Shown: positions 46,398 to 57,947, counted from the first letter of the stretch. The stretch is DNA of 64,000 nucleotides from Siphonodentalium dalli (GCA_032622095.1 CP136061.1:53889762-53953761); one strand, 5' to 3'. The notes: a model not told the origin generated them from the sequence alone. A program made the numbers and translations.

Positions 46398-47302
46398 TTA
46401 TACACCGGAAGCACTTTCGGTTTTCTTTAACCCATTGAACCGACCGGGGGTTCGTCCGTTGTCGTTAACCCATTGAAGCGACTTTTGTATTTCATTGACA
46501 GTTTTTGCCCTGCTTTTCTGAGAATTTCTTTCAAACGCCCTGCAATTTTTTTCCGCAGCGACATGGTTGACATCCATTAGTACGGCATTATTGTGATCGC
46601 AATCAAATCTTGTTCTTATAATTTCTTCCTTCATTGCTCGATCGGCCGCTTGTGCGAGTGTGTTCGGGTTTTCGCTCATTGGTTTCATTTTTTGAATAAT
46701 CATGGCGCAGGCCATCGGTAGAAAAACCTAATTTTCGTTCGATGGCCGGTACCCCAGCGTGTTGGCCTGGTATGCCTTTTCGGCAAATACTAAGAGACGT
46801 TCTGCGTCCTGTCTGACACGCCTCAAATGCAAAAAAGCATGTTGTGGGTCACTTATTTCGGACAATCGTGTGCCTAATTGCAATTTCACGTCGTTCCATG
46901 TTGTGTTTGGATTGCCCTCCAAACACCTTTGGATAAAATCTGACACGGGCCCGTGCTTGTTTGTAGTGCAAGCATTATTTTATTATTTTCGGCAACATGA
47001 TTTAACCTAGCTACTTTTGCTAAATCTTTCATCCACTTCCTAAATAAACGAGGATTCCCATTAAATGACGTGACTGCATTCACGTCCATTGCTGTGACTT
47101 GGCCCTCAATTGCTTCTGTCTGACGCCCAGTGGCCAGAGTGAAATATTGGAGATTAGTTGCCATATTTTGACCAAAATACACCAATGCATGTATTAATTG
47201 TTTTTGACAAAACATTACGTAGATAATTAACCTGCTTTGAATGGAGGCTCTGGCCCTGGGGCCTGGTTCCACTGTAGTCTTGGAGACTTCCATCCTCCTC
47301 AC
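46398..47302 (-). pseudogene. gag-like (capsid) relic of an LTR retroelement
   Basis: Three successive minus-strand frames (47302-46886, 46946-46728, 46715-46398) form one protein-like series. It has a region with FNGNPRLFRKWMKDLAKVA, a segment with TWNDVKLQLGTRLSEI and a later stretch with AQAADRAMKEE, the layout of a Gag capsid in LTR retrotransposons. No zinc knuckle is seen. About 10 bp upstream of the first ATG, on the minus strand, ATGGTGCCGTGAGGAGG resembles the primer-binding-site region of BEL/Pao-type elements, and an LTR-like repeat lies 60 bp further up. The N-terminal part is repeated at 51612-51821 by the tandem duplication. Confidence 0.5.
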
Positions 47303-47315
47303 GGCACCATAATAA
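47298..47315 (-). promoter_or_regulatory. Possible primer-binding-site region
   Basis: Minus-strand TATGGTGCCGTGAGGAGG resembles the conserved TGGTGCCGTGAC found just after the 5' LTR in BEL/Pao-type retroelements. A second copy is at about 51817-51834 in unit 2. The 60-bp gap to the LTR-like repeat is longer than usual, so either the LTR extends to here or the resemblance is fortuitous. Confidence 0.35.
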
Positions 47316-47375
47316 ATATAGAGTAAATGGCTTAAGCCTTTTACTTAATTTACTTATAATTATTATGTTGTTATA

Positions 47376-48270
47376 ACGAACCAAAGCCGGACGCTTTGGG
47401 TCGTATATAGACTATATATATCACCAATTATTATCTAATACGACGCTGTTGTTTTGAATTTCGCGAGCGCGAATGTCGCACAGTAGATCGGTGGGCTTAA
47501 AGCATTAATGTCGTAATCGGCTGTCAAGTGGCCAACCCAAATCAGTCGACGTGCAACATTCTCCTATTTATATAAACGTCATAAAATCATTTATTTGTTT
47601 TTATTTATAAGGGAAAGTAGGTCCATAATTAATTTCTTACGGGTCTACTCCGGCACTCTACTGGATCAAATCATCGGACCCTAGGAAGTTTTAATATTTG
47701 TTTTAGTAAACTAAAATCACCACAACTCAACACGATCTACGTGTATCTCAAAGCTTTATTTTCCAACTGATGCACAGCAGTTGATCAATACTGCATGGTT
47801 ATGTAGAAACTATACCGTGCGAAAGGTAATAAGATAATACTTAATATGGACTTGATTGTTATCATAAGTCTGCATACTTACATGCATCTGATAATCCATA
47901 TATATCCTATTTTTCTTGAATAGAATGAAAACACATACTTATGAACAAAGCAGAAGATACATTCAGTTGTTTGATACATTACGTTGTTTGTTTACTATCA
48001 TTGAAATCGACATGATGACATACTATGGATGAATTGAACATCCTGAGTATCTGAAGCGGAGAGCTCCCCAACACGCGAAGTAATATAATGGTTTGTTTCA
48101 GTTCCATGCACTCTCGACAACATATATAACTATTTATAATTACCCCACCAAACATAAGCCTTATGCATTTGAATCTTATTTGGTTGGAATATATAAAGTT
48201 ATTTTGACAAGAATTGTTTTAAACGCTACATGCAGAAACCCCTATGTGATTGTTTTAGCTTTGGTTCGTT
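47376..48270 (-). mobile_element. LTR-like repeat upstream of gag, unit 1
   Basis: The termini are ACGAACCAAAGC and GCTTTGGTTCGTT. On the minus strand it carries AGTTGGAAAATAAAGCTTTG (AATAAA signal) and TTCTGCTTTGTTCATAAG, as in the solo copy 27154-28313. It is oriented so that gag lies downstream of it. The following 48271-49256 shows only a CAATTGAG-type unique stretch and a 9-bp AGACGTGGA / TCCACGTCT stem (about 49091-49142). Confidence 0.55.
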
Positions 48271-49256
48271 AATTACGCTTGCGTATGATCATATTATGTA
48301 CTCATTATTGACTCATATTAATTGAGTATAGTGGGTTATATGGCCCCAAAATGACATAATTTAGGTACAGTCGTACTTTAAAACAACGAATGCAAGCAAA
48401 CTACAGTGTATGTCAAGTAACTGAAGTTCAATGTTCTTTATCTAAACCTGCCTATCGGTATTGTGGCCTAGAATGTGATCAGTAATTAAATCAGTGATAA
48501 GTATTTCAATATAATTATATTTTTCTTTCTTGTGTGATTTTATAATTTGATCTGAAAATGGACTATGTGTGCCTAGTATGTCTATTTTCAGGATAGACTC
48601 ATTTCCATTCACGGGAAGATACTATAGGGGACTCGCATATATAAGATAATTCACTGGCACTAGCGCAGCTCCCATCATGAACGGGATATCATTAACACAA
48701 AGGAAACATCTGGTGTTGCCCATTCTTCACTTTAAAAATGGTTTTTAAATATACAAATGTAGATTTCTAATAACAGAAATACTGTAATTTTTTTAATATA
48801 ACCACATTCTCTGTCCCTGTTGATAGCAAATACGTGGAGTAAAAATATTTCCCAGAAGCCCCCCGTAGCCTCTTCTCGTCGACTTAAAATTAATAGTATA
48901 CCCCTAAATATATACAATAAGAAGTTAGGGCGAGATGACAGTTCTGTGATATGGTATATAAACATGTTTTTTAAGTGAGCGTCTTTTTATAATTTATTAA
49001 ATTTTATTACAATCTGTTCAAGCATTTACATACGGTGTATGTAAATATATTTTAACAACAATTGAGTAGAGTCACAGCAGCCCAGTCGAAGAGACGTGGA
49101 AAACCATAGACATGGGATATATATGATATCTCTCCACGTCTACCCGAACGGGCAGCGGAAACACAAGGTAAGTTACAGATTGTGAGTATAGACACAATGT
49201 TCATATTATTGTTTATTTGGCTCAGTCAGCTAACTTTTTTCTATGCAATTCTTATG

Positions 49257-49975
49257 TTAACCCATTCATGGCCGGGGCCGCGTTGGTGCAGCATTAAAAA
49301 CCCTGCGTCGGTGCACTCTTTCACAAATGCGAGTCCACCATATGGAGACTCACTTATATGGGAGAATGCACCCACCGGCTTACAAGGTCAATGTAAATAT
49401 TGCTAGGCCAATACATTCCCTCACATATGTGACCCGCCATATCAAATCCAGTCGTAAGTCGGGATTTGTTTTACCCTGTGCCAATGCACTCTCTTAAATA
49501 TGCGAGTCGACCATAGGTCGCCTCGCATATATAAGAGAATGCATTGGCCTAACAATTTTTTACAATTTTAATAATTTGTTCTTGTATTCTTTAACAATTT
49601 TATAATTTCACCCATACAGATCCCCAGACAAACATGAGCAGACGACACTCTTCTATGTGCTTCTATATATGTGTGGGGCTCCCTGCAGGGTAATGGATGT
49701 TTTTTTTATTTTATGTCCTAAACATTGTAAGAAACATTTATTTAAAAAAATGAAAAATAATTGTTAGGCCAATGCATTCTCTTATATATGCGAGGCGACC
49801 TATGGTCGACTCGCATATATAAGAGAATGCATTGGCACAGGGTAAAAAAAATCCCGACTTACGACTGGATTTGATATGGCGGGTCACATATGCGAGGCTC
49901 CCCATGGGAGACACGCACACATAAGAGAATGCTTCACTCGCAAAATTTCAGGAAGCTCCAGTCATGAAAGGTTAA
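49257..49975 (+). mobile_element. piggyBac-like MITE (family P), unit 1
   Basis: TTAA at both ends; termini CCCATTCATGGCCGGGG and CCAGTCATGAAAGG. Two palindromic modules of about 70 bp lie inside (49488-49555 and 49768-49838), built from CCAATGCATTCTCTTATATA and TGCGAGKCGACCTATGG with its complement; weaker cousins flank them. There is no coding capacity. The identical locus in unit 2 is 53770-54487; the short relative is 26777-27117. Confidence 0.75.
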
Positions 49976-50052
49976 TATTAACTGACTATTAACTTGTGTT
50001 TGTGGAGACTGCCGAGGTGAGACTTTTAATGTACATATATTAATAAGCGTCT

Positions 50053-50162
50053 TTAATCAAATTGGAATTTTAATCTGGATCCTTCCATCTTCTCTAAGTA
50101 GATTTTGTCGAATAGTTCACTGTCTGCGACAGTGAAGTAATTTTTCCAGTCGCCAATCTTTC
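50053..50162 (-). CDS. Sulfotransferase terminal exon, duplicated copy
   Basis: Identical in sequence to the terminal exon at 54565-54674. Acceptor TTTTGTTTTCAG precedes the exon at 50163-50174; the frame (KIGDWKNYFTVADSELFD and on) ends at TAA 50053-50055. It lies 4.5 kb further from the 181-bp exon, so the nearer copy is expected to be spliced first, and this one could serve as an alternative last exon or be inert. It was created by the tandem duplication and no other sulfotransferase exon was duplicated with it. Confidence 0.8.
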
Positions 50163-50677
50163 CTGAAAACAAAAATCCAGATAAGATCAGGTTATTTTAT
50201 CATTCTACGTGTGTATGGTCAGGCAATTATTTAAGGATTGGCCAATTATAAATGGACAATCCGTACCTAAATTCTCATTAATTAATGGTCAATCCGACCA
50301 CGCGTGGTCGATTATCCATTTAGAAAGAACCATTAACGGTAATCATTTAATTTAATTTGTATTAACTAAATAACGGAGATATTTGAAGAAGTGTTTTTTA
50401 AAGAGCGTTACGCCAAGCCTCTTTAATCAAAATATTTGAAGAAGTGTTTTTAAAGAGCGTGTATTAATGGACAATCTCATGCGCATTAGGTGGTATGGTA
50501 AACAAAGAACGCGGATATATCATGGCATTTACCTCGTGTATGAAGACCATACATTCGCGCGTGCATAAAATTATTTCTTTCACAGAGTCAAAACAAACTT
50601 CAGATATAGACAGCCTATACGCTATCGTGACCTTGAGTTGGATCGTTAATATAGGAAGAATCACAACGCTGAGAAAG

Positions 50678-51515
50678 AGAGAGATAGAGAGGGGAGAAGG
50701 GAAACGGAAGAGTGTGATGGAGATAGAGAGGGGAGAAGGGAAACGGAAGAGTGTGATGGAGATAGAGAGGGGAGAAGGGAAACGGAAGAGTGTGATGGAG
50801 ATAGAGAGGGGAGAAGGGAAGCGGAAGAGTATGATGGAGATAGAGAGGGGAGAAGGGAAACGGAAGAGTGTGATGGAGATAGAGAGGGGAGAAGGGAAAC
50901 GGAAGAGTGTGATGGAGATAGAGAGGGGAGAAGGGAAATGGAAGAGTGTGATGGAGATAAAGAGGGGAGAAGGGAAACGGAAGAGTGTGATAGAGATAGA
51001 GAGAGGAGAAGGGAAACGGAAGAGTGTGATAGAGATAGAGAGGGGAGAAGGGAAACGGAAGAGTGTGATGGAGATAGAGAGGGGAGAAGGGAAACGGAAG
51101 AGTGTGATGGAGATAGAGAGGGGAGAAGGGAAATGGAAGAGTGTGATGGAGATAGAGAGGGGAGAAGTGAAACGGAAGAGTGTGATGGAGATAGAGAGGG
51201 GAGAAGGGAAACGGAAGAGTGTGATGGAGATAGAGAGGGGAGAAGGGAAACGGAAGAGTGTGATGGAGATAGAGAGGGGAGAAGGGAAACGGAAGAGTGT
51301 GATGGAGATAGAGAGGGGAGAAGGGAAATGGAAGAGTGTGATGGAGATAAAGCGGGGAGAAGGGAAACGGAAGAGTGTGATAGAGATAGGGAGGGGAGAA
51401 GTGAAACGGAAGAGTGTGATGGAGATAGAGAGGGGAGAAGGGAAACGGAAGAGTGTGATGGAGATAGAGAGGGGAGAATGGAAACGGAAGAGTGTGATAG
51501 AGATAGAGGGAGAGA
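50678..51515 (+). repeat. 39-bp purine-rich minisatellite, about 21 units
   Basis: The unit is GAGATAGAGAGGGGAGAAGG then GAAACGGAAGAGTGTGATG, almost all purine on the plus strand. As 39 is 13 codons and no frame contains a stop, it yields long open frames on both strands; these are artefacts. It lies in a sulfotransferase intron context, about 0.5 kb upstream (in gene sense) of the terminal-exon copy. Confidence 0.95.
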
Positions 51516-51894
51516 AATCTCTACTTGCGGTAAGATTATTTTGAGAAGGGGCCAAACTACTACCACTCGATCAGAATCTGTCAAGAAATGAAATATATGG
51601 GTCCTATTTATTTAGCACGGGCCCTCAATTGCTTCTGTCTGACGCCCAATGGCCAGAGTGAAATATTGGAGATTAGTTGCCATATTTTGACCAAAATACA
51701 CCAATGCATGTATTAATTGTTTTTGACAAAACATTACGTAGATAATTAACCTGCTTTGAATGGAGGCTCTGGCCCTGGGGCCTGGTTCCACTGTAGTCTT
51801 GGAGACTTCCATCCTCCTCACGGCACCATAATAAATATAGAGTAAATGGCTTAAGCCTTTTACTTAATTTACTTACAATTATTATGTTGTTATA

Positions 51895-52812
51895 ACGAAC
51901 CAACGTCGGACGCTTTGGGTCGTATATAGACTATATATCACCAATTATTATCTAATACGACGCTGTTGTTTTGAATTTCGCGAGCGCGAATGTCGCACAG
52001 TAGATCGGTGGGCTTAAAGCATTAATGTCGTAATCGGCTGTCAAGTGGCCAACCCAAATCAGTCGACGTGCAACATTCTCCTATTTATATAAACGTCATA
52101 AAATCATTTATTTGTTTTTATTTATAAGGGAAAGTAGGTCCATAATTAATTTCTTACGGGTCTACTCCGGCACTCTACTGGATCAAATCATCGGACCCTA
52201 GGAAGTTTTAATATTTGTTTTAATAAACTAAAATCACCACAACTCAACACGATCTACGTGTATCTCAAAGCTTTATTTTCCAACTGATGCACAGCAGTTG
52301 ATCAATACTGCATGGTTCTGTAGAAACTATACCGTGCGAAAGGTAATAAGATAATATTTAATATGGACTTGATTGTTATCATAAGTCTGCATACTTACAT
52401 GCATCTGATAATCCATATATATCCTATTTTTCTTGAATAGAATGAAAACACATACTTGTGAACAAAGCAGAAGATACATTCAGTTCCACGCGAATTTGGT
52501 CAATGGTGAAAGTTACACGATGACGTTGTTTGTTTACTATCATTGAAATCGACATGATGACATGCTATGGATGAATTGAACATCCTGAGTATCTGAAGCG
52601 GAGAGCTCCCCAACACGCGAAGTAATATAATGGTTTGTTTCAGTTCCATGCACTCTCGACAACATATATAACTATTTATAATTACCCCACCAAACATAAG
52701 CCTTATGCATTTGAATCTTATTTGGTTGGAATATATAAAGTGATTTTGACAAGAATTGTTTTAAACGCTACATGCAGAAACCCCTATGTGATTGTTTTAG
52801 CTTTGGTTCGTT
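51895..52812 (-). mobile_element. LTR-like repeat, unit 2
   Basis: Duplicate of 47376-48270. Differences include CCAACGTCGG for CCAAAGCCGG near the end, and retention of about 30 bp (52490-52520) that unit 1 has lost. 52813-53769 is the duplicate of the featureless 48271-49256. Confidence 0.55.
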
Positions 52813-53769
52813 AATTACGCTTGCGTATGATCATATTATGTACTCATTATTGACTCATATTAATTGAGTATAGTGGGTTATATGGCCCCAAAATGACATA
52901 ATTTAGGTACAGCAAGCAAGCAAGCAAACTACAGTGTATGTCAAGTAACTGAAGTTCAAAGTTCTTTATCTAAACCTGCCTGTCGGTATTGTGGCCTAGA
53001 CTGTGATCAGTAATTAAATCAGTGAAAAGTATTTCAATATAATTATATTTTTCTTTCTTGTGTGATTTTATAATTTGATCTGAAAATGTGTCCCTAGTAT
53101 GTCTATTTTCAGGATAGACTCATTTCCATTCACGGGAAGACACTATAGGGGACTCGCATATATAAGATAATTCACTGGCACTAGCGCAGCTCCCATCATG
53201 AACGGGATATCATTAACACAAAGGAAACATCTGGTGTTGCCCATTCTTCTCTTTAAAAATGGTTTTTAAATATAGATTTCTAATAACAGAAATACTGTAA
53301 TTTTTTTAATATAACCACATTCTCTGTCCCTGTTGATAGCAAATAAGTGGAGTAAAAATATTTCCCAGAAGCCCCCCGTAGCCTCTTCTCGTCGACTTAA
53401 AATTAATAGTATACCCCTAAATATATACAATAAGAAGTTAGGGCGAGATGACAGTTCTGTGATATGGTATATAAACATGTTTTTTTAATGAGCGTCTTTT
53501 TATAATTTATTAAATTTTATTACAATCTGTTCAAACATTTACATACGGTGTATGTAAATATATTTTAACAACAATTGAGTAGGGTCACAGCAGCCCAGTC
53601 GAAGAGACGTGGAAAACCATAGACATGGGATATATATGATATCTCTCCACGTCTACCCGAACGGGCAGCGGAAACACAAGGTAAGTTACAGATTGTGAGT
53701 ATAGACACAATGTTCATATTATTGTTTATTTGGCTCATTCAGCTAACTTTTTTCTATGCAATTCTTATG

Positions 53770-54487
53770 TTAACCCATTCATGGCCGGGGCCGCGTTGGT
53801 GAAGCATTAAAAACCCTGCGTCGGTGCACTCTTTCACAAATGCGAGTCCACCATATGGAGACTCACTTATATGGGAGAATGCACCCACCGGCTTACAAGG
53901 TCAATGTAAATATTGCTAGGCCAATACATTCCCTCACATATGTGACCCGCCATATCAAATCCAGTCGTAATTCGGGATTTGTTTTACCCTGTGCCAATGC
54001 ACTCTCTTAAATATGCGAGTCGACAATAGGTCGCCTCGCATATATAAGAGAATGCATTGGCCTAACAATTTTTTACAATTTTAATAATTTTTTCTTGTAT
54101 TCTTTAACAATTTTATAATTTCACCCATACAGAGCCCCAGACAAACATGACCAGACGACACTCTTCTATGTGCTTCTATATATGTGTAAGGCTCCCTGCA
54201 GGGTAATGGATGTTTTTTTATTTTATGTCCTAAAAATTGTAAGAAACATTTATTTTAAAAAATGAAAAAAAATTGTTAGGCCAATGCATTCTCTTATATA
54301 TGAGAGGCGACCTATGGTCGACTCGCATATATAAGATAATGCATTGGCACAGGGTAAATAAAATCCCGACTTACGACTGGATTTGATATGGCGGGTCACA
54401 TATGCGAGGCTCCCCATGGGAGACACGCACACATAAGAGAATGCTTCACTCGCAAAATTTCAGGAAGCTCCAGTCATGAAAGGTTAA
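53770..54487 (+). mobile_element. piggyBac-like MITE (family P), unit 2
   Basis: Duplicate of 49257-49975 with TTAA ends at 53770-53773 and 54484-54487. It lies about 80 bp beyond the sulfotransferase stop codon in gene sense, so it may be part of the 3' UTR or just downstream of it. Confidence 0.75.
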
Positions 54488-54536
54488 TATTAACTGACTA
54501 TTAACTTGTGTTTGTGGGGACTGCCGAGGTGAGACT

Positions 54537-54542
54537 TTTAAT
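54537..54542 (-). promoter_or_regulatory. Candidate polyadenylation signal ATTAAA
   Basis: ATTAAA on the minus strand lies 23 nt after the sulfotransferase stop. The equivalent site in unit 1 is at about 50025-50030. This variant is used in animals, but nothing here proves use. Confidence 0.3.
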
Positions 54543-54564
54543 GTACATATATTAATAAGCGTCT

Positions 54565-54674
54565 TTAATCAAATTGGAATTTTAATCTGGATCCTTCCAT
54601 CTTCTCTAAGTAGATTTTGTCGAATAGTTCACTGTCTGCGACAGTGAAGTAATTTTTCCAGTCGCCAATCTTTC
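54565..54674 (-). CDS. Cytosolic sulfotransferase, terminal coding exon
   Basis: The C-terminal exon of a SULT-family enzyme, which transfers sulfate from PAPS to small hydroxyl or amine substrates. After the acceptor TTTTGTTTTCAG the first two bases complete a glycine codon split by the intron (RKG). The frame reads KIGDWKNYFTVADSELFDK and ends ..SRLKFQFD with TAA at 54565-54567. RKGxxGDWKN is the conserved PAPS-binding loop of the family, interrupted by the intron where vertebrate SULT genes have it. The 110-bp coding length is close to the usual last segment. The intron to 57767 is 3.1 kb and contains the expanded 39-bp minisatellite. Confidence 0.88.
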
Positions 54675-55186
54675 CTGAAAACAAAAATCCAGATAAGATC
54701 AGGTTATTTTATCATTCTACGTGTGTATGGTCAGGCAATTATTTAAGGATTGGCCAATTATAAATGGACAATCCGTACCTAAATTCTCATTAATTAATGG
54801 TCAATCCGACCACGCGTGGTCGATTATCCATTTAGAAAGAACCATTAACGGTAATCATTTAATTTAATTTGTATTAACTAAATAACGGAGATATTTGAAG
54901 AAGTGTTTTTTAAAGAGCGTTACCCCAAGCCTCTTTAATCAAAATATTTGAAGAAGTGTTTTTAAAGAGCGTGTATTAATGGACAATCTCATGCGCATTA
55001 GGTGGTATGGTAAACAAAGAACGCGGATATATCATGGCATTTACCTTGAGTATGAAGACCATACATTCGCGCGTGCATAAAATTATTTCTTTCACAGAGT
55101 TAAAACAAACTTCAGAAATAGACAGCCTATACGCTATCGTGACCTTGAGTTGGATCGTTAATATAGGAAGAATCACAACGCTGAGA

Positions 55187-56602
55187 AAGAGAGAGATAGA
55201 GAGGGGAGAAGGGAAACGGAAGAGTGTGATAGAGAGGGGAGAAGGGAAACGGAAGAGTGTGATGGAGATAGAGAGGGGAGAAGAGAAACGGAAGAGTGTG
55301 ATGGAGATAGAGAGGGGAGAAGGGAAACGGAAGAGTGTGATGGAGATATAGAGGGGAGAAGGGAAACGGAAGAGTGTGATGGAGATAGAGAGGGGAGAAG
55401 GGAAACGGAAGAGTGTGATAGAGATAGAGAGGGGAGAAGGGAAACGGAAGAGTGTGATAGAGATAGAGAGGGGAGAAGGGAAACAGAAGAGTGTGATGGA
55501 GATAGAGAGGGGAGAAGGGAAACGGAAGAGTGTGATGGAGATAGAGAGGGGAGAAGGGAAACGGAAGAGTGTGATAGAGATAGAGAGGGGAGAAGGGAAA
55601 CGGAAGAGTGTGATAGAGATAGAGAGGGGAGAAGGGAAACGGAAGAGTGTGATGGAGATAGAGAGGGGAGAAGGGAAACGGAAGAGTGTGATGGAGATAG
55701 AGAGGGGAGAAGGGAAACGGAAGAGTGTGATAGAGATAGAGAGGGGAGAAGGGAAACGGAAGAGTGTGATAGAGATAGAGAGGGGAGAAGGGAAACGGAA
55801 GAGTGTGATGGAGATAGAGAGGGGAAACGGAAGAGTGTGATGGAGATAGAGAGGGGAGAAGGGAAACGGAAGAGTGTGATAGAGATAGAGAGGGGAGAAG
55901 GGAAACGGAAGAGTGTGATAGAGATAGAGAGGGGAGAAGGGAAACGGAAGAGTGTGATGGAGATAGAGAGGGGAGAAGGGAAACGGAAGAGTGGGATGGA
56001 GATAGAGAGGGGAGAAGGGAAACGGAAGAGTGTGATGGAGATAGAGAGGGGAGAAGGGAAACGGAAGAGTGTGATGGAGATAGAGAGGGGAGAAGGGAAA
56101 CGGAAGAGTGTGATGGAGATAGAGAGGGGAGAAGGGAAACGGAAGAGTGTGATGGAGATAGAGAGGGGAGAAGGGAAACGGAATAGTGTGATGGAGATAG
56201 AGAGGGGAGAAGGGAAACGGAAGAGTGTGATGGAGATAGAGAGGGGAGAAGGGAAACGGAAGAGTGTGATGGAGATAGAGAGGGGAGAAGGGAAACGGAA
56301 GAGTGTGATGGAGATAGAGAGGGGAGAAGGGAAACGGAAGAGTGTGATGGAGATAGAGAGGGGAGAAGGGAAACGGAAGAGTGTGATGGAGATAGAGAGG
56401 GGAGAAGGGAAACGGAAGAGTGTGATGGAGATAGAGAGGGGAGAAGGGAAACGGAAGAGTGTGATTGAGATAGAGAGGGGAGAAGGGAAACGGAAGAGTG
56501 TGATGGAGATAGAGAGGGGAGAAGGGAAACGGAAGAGTGTGATGGAGATAGAGAGGGGAGAAGGGAAACGGAAGAGTGTGATAGAGATAGAGGGAGAGAA
56601 AT
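55187..56602 (+). repeat. 39-bp purine-rich minisatellite, about 36 units
   Basis: Same unit as 50678-51515 but about 15 units longer, with a few variant units (one truncated near 55230, one near 55820). In the sulfotransferase pre-mRNA (minus strand) it is a 1.4-kb pyrimidine-rich tract about 0.5 kb upstream of the last acceptor. The 513- and 488-codon frames over it are artefacts of the 13-codon period. Confidence 0.95.
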
Positions 56603-56703
56603 ATCTACTGGCGGTAAGATTATTTTGAGAAGGCGCCAAACTACTACCACTCGATCAGAATCTGTCAAGAAATGAAATATATGGGTCCTATTTATTTAGC
56701 ACG

Positions 56704-57766
56704 GGCCGGGGGAGACTTTATCTTGGATCGCGGTCGAGATTTTAGAGTATTGAGAACAAAACTCTTCGATCAGTGCCACCCTACTGAATGATGCTAGTGA
56801 TTTATACTGTATGGGGTTGGTACACATACGAGTAAAGTATGTTCGACAACGTGAACATATATATATGCTAGGCTATTTTTTTTTAAGTAGGTCTGTCTGT
56901 TCAGATTTTTCTCCCAGACCCCGAGACCGATTTCAACCAACTTCGGTGTGGTGACTCGGGTACCATGTCAGAGGCTTTAAAGGCGTTAGTTTTTCAACAC
57001 ATTTATTTAATAAAATAAAATTAATTAAAAAAGAAATTAAAATAAGCAAGGAATTCAATCTAAAATTTTTTTTAAAGTGGCCGTCACTGAATAAAGGCTC
57101 TGTCTAAGATCAAAATATGCGCGAAGTGCACACGGCACCTAGCACAAAGAGGCCTTTTCGACGCTTAATAAATGGCCCCGAAGGGACCCTGTTTCAGCTG
57201 TTAAGCTATAATTATAGAACTAAACAATAAACTGATACTGTTAATAATTGTTAAATATTCAATTCTTCATGCCATAAATCACTTACAGCACTTATATATT
57301 ACTTATATATATATATATATTTATCACATAATTAGCCCATAAATTTGCCTTCATATTTTAGTAAGACACACGTGTATTATCGGCATGCGCAGTGACGTAA
57401 GAGATTAGCACAATTATATCGATGTCAGTGCCGGAACTTACTATTATGTTAAATAGAATAAAATTATGATATTCAGTTTGTGTTGGTTATTTGATGTTGA
57501 CTGTGAGATGAACATTTAAAATATAAAATATAATTTTTCTTGAAGGTGTCTTTATAATACTTCATCTTTGGTTGTGCTACGGAAATCAATATTATTTCTT
57601 TTTAATCCCAGCCGTTTCGATGTCGTGTTTCCTTGCTAAAATATGATTATGTCATAAAATGGATCTAAAATTCGTCGCAAATTTATACGAAATTTATTAA
57701 CCTCTTACACTAAAATTCGAGCCTCGCTAATGCTCGACTCATTAGAGATCCTCTATATATGTATAC
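56704..57766. other. Sulfotransferase intron sequence with a dispersed repeat fragment
   Basis: 56885-57075 carries CAGATTTTTCTCCCAGACCCC, TTCAACCAACTTCGGTGTGG, TGACTCGGG and AAGCAAGGAATTCAATCT, the uninterrupted counterpart of 11805-12560. TA microsatellite at about 57298-57322. No other exon was found here. Confidence 0.5.
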
Positions 57767-57947
57767 CTTTGCGGTAAACTCCACCATCCCTAAAAGCCTC
57801 TGATCGAATCCAATCCCCCTTCATTCTTGATTTTGCATATTCTCTCATTTTATCGATGTGACATGCATTTAACAGTTCATTGATGAAGTCTTCATCGTAA
57901 GTCTTCCCCATATGAGCTGCTATCTTCTTAACTGTGCACATAGGGTC
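57767..57947 (-). CDS. Cytosolic sulfotransferase, penultimate exon (181 bp)
   Basis: Acceptor TCATCATCCACAG and donor CGCAAAG/GTATAC frame exactly 181 bp, the length of the corresponding exon in vertebrate SULT1 genes. The exon starts in phase 0 with DPMCTVKKIAAHMGKTYDED and continues FINELLNACHIDKMREYAKS, then GDWIRSEAFRDG and VYRKG. This corresponds to the family pattern DP...V.KIA.FLGK....E.I..I...CSF..MKE and the start of the RKG motif that is completed by the next exon. The open frame extends upstream into intron (MLNHHPQ), which is not coding. Intact, with no stops. Confidence 0.92.

Larger units (their letters stand above)
47101..51619. repeat. Tandem duplication, unit 1 (4.5 kb)
   Basis: The unit starts GGCCCTCAATTGCTTCTG inside the gag relic and ends TTTATTTAGCACG in a sulfotransferase intron. 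Unit 2 (51620-56703) follows directly. The junction GGCC is shared by the left start (ttGGCCctc), the junction (cgGGCCctc) and the right end (cgGGCCggg), i.e. 4-bp microhomology. By eye the units differ at the order of one percent, plus a 30-bp deletion in unit 1 near 47985 and the minisatellite length. Confidence 0.95.
51620..56703. repeat. Tandem duplication, unit 2 (5.1 kb)
   Basis: Repeats unit 1 in order: truncated gag N-terminus (51612-51821), LTR-like repeat, TTAA element, terminal sulfotransferase exon, minisatellite. It is longer than unit 1 by 565 bp, almost wholly through about 15 extra 39-bp minisatellite units. Confidence 0.95.

Noticed and set aside
50464-51591. Open frames of 217-363 codons on both strands
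   Set aside because: They are produced by the 39-bp minisatellite, which has a 13-codon period and no stop in any frame; the peptides are pure repeat on both strands.
55127-56668. Open frames of 488 and 513 codons, the longest in the window
   Set aside because: Same minisatellite artefact in the expanded duplicate; no non-repetitive coding sequence flanks it.
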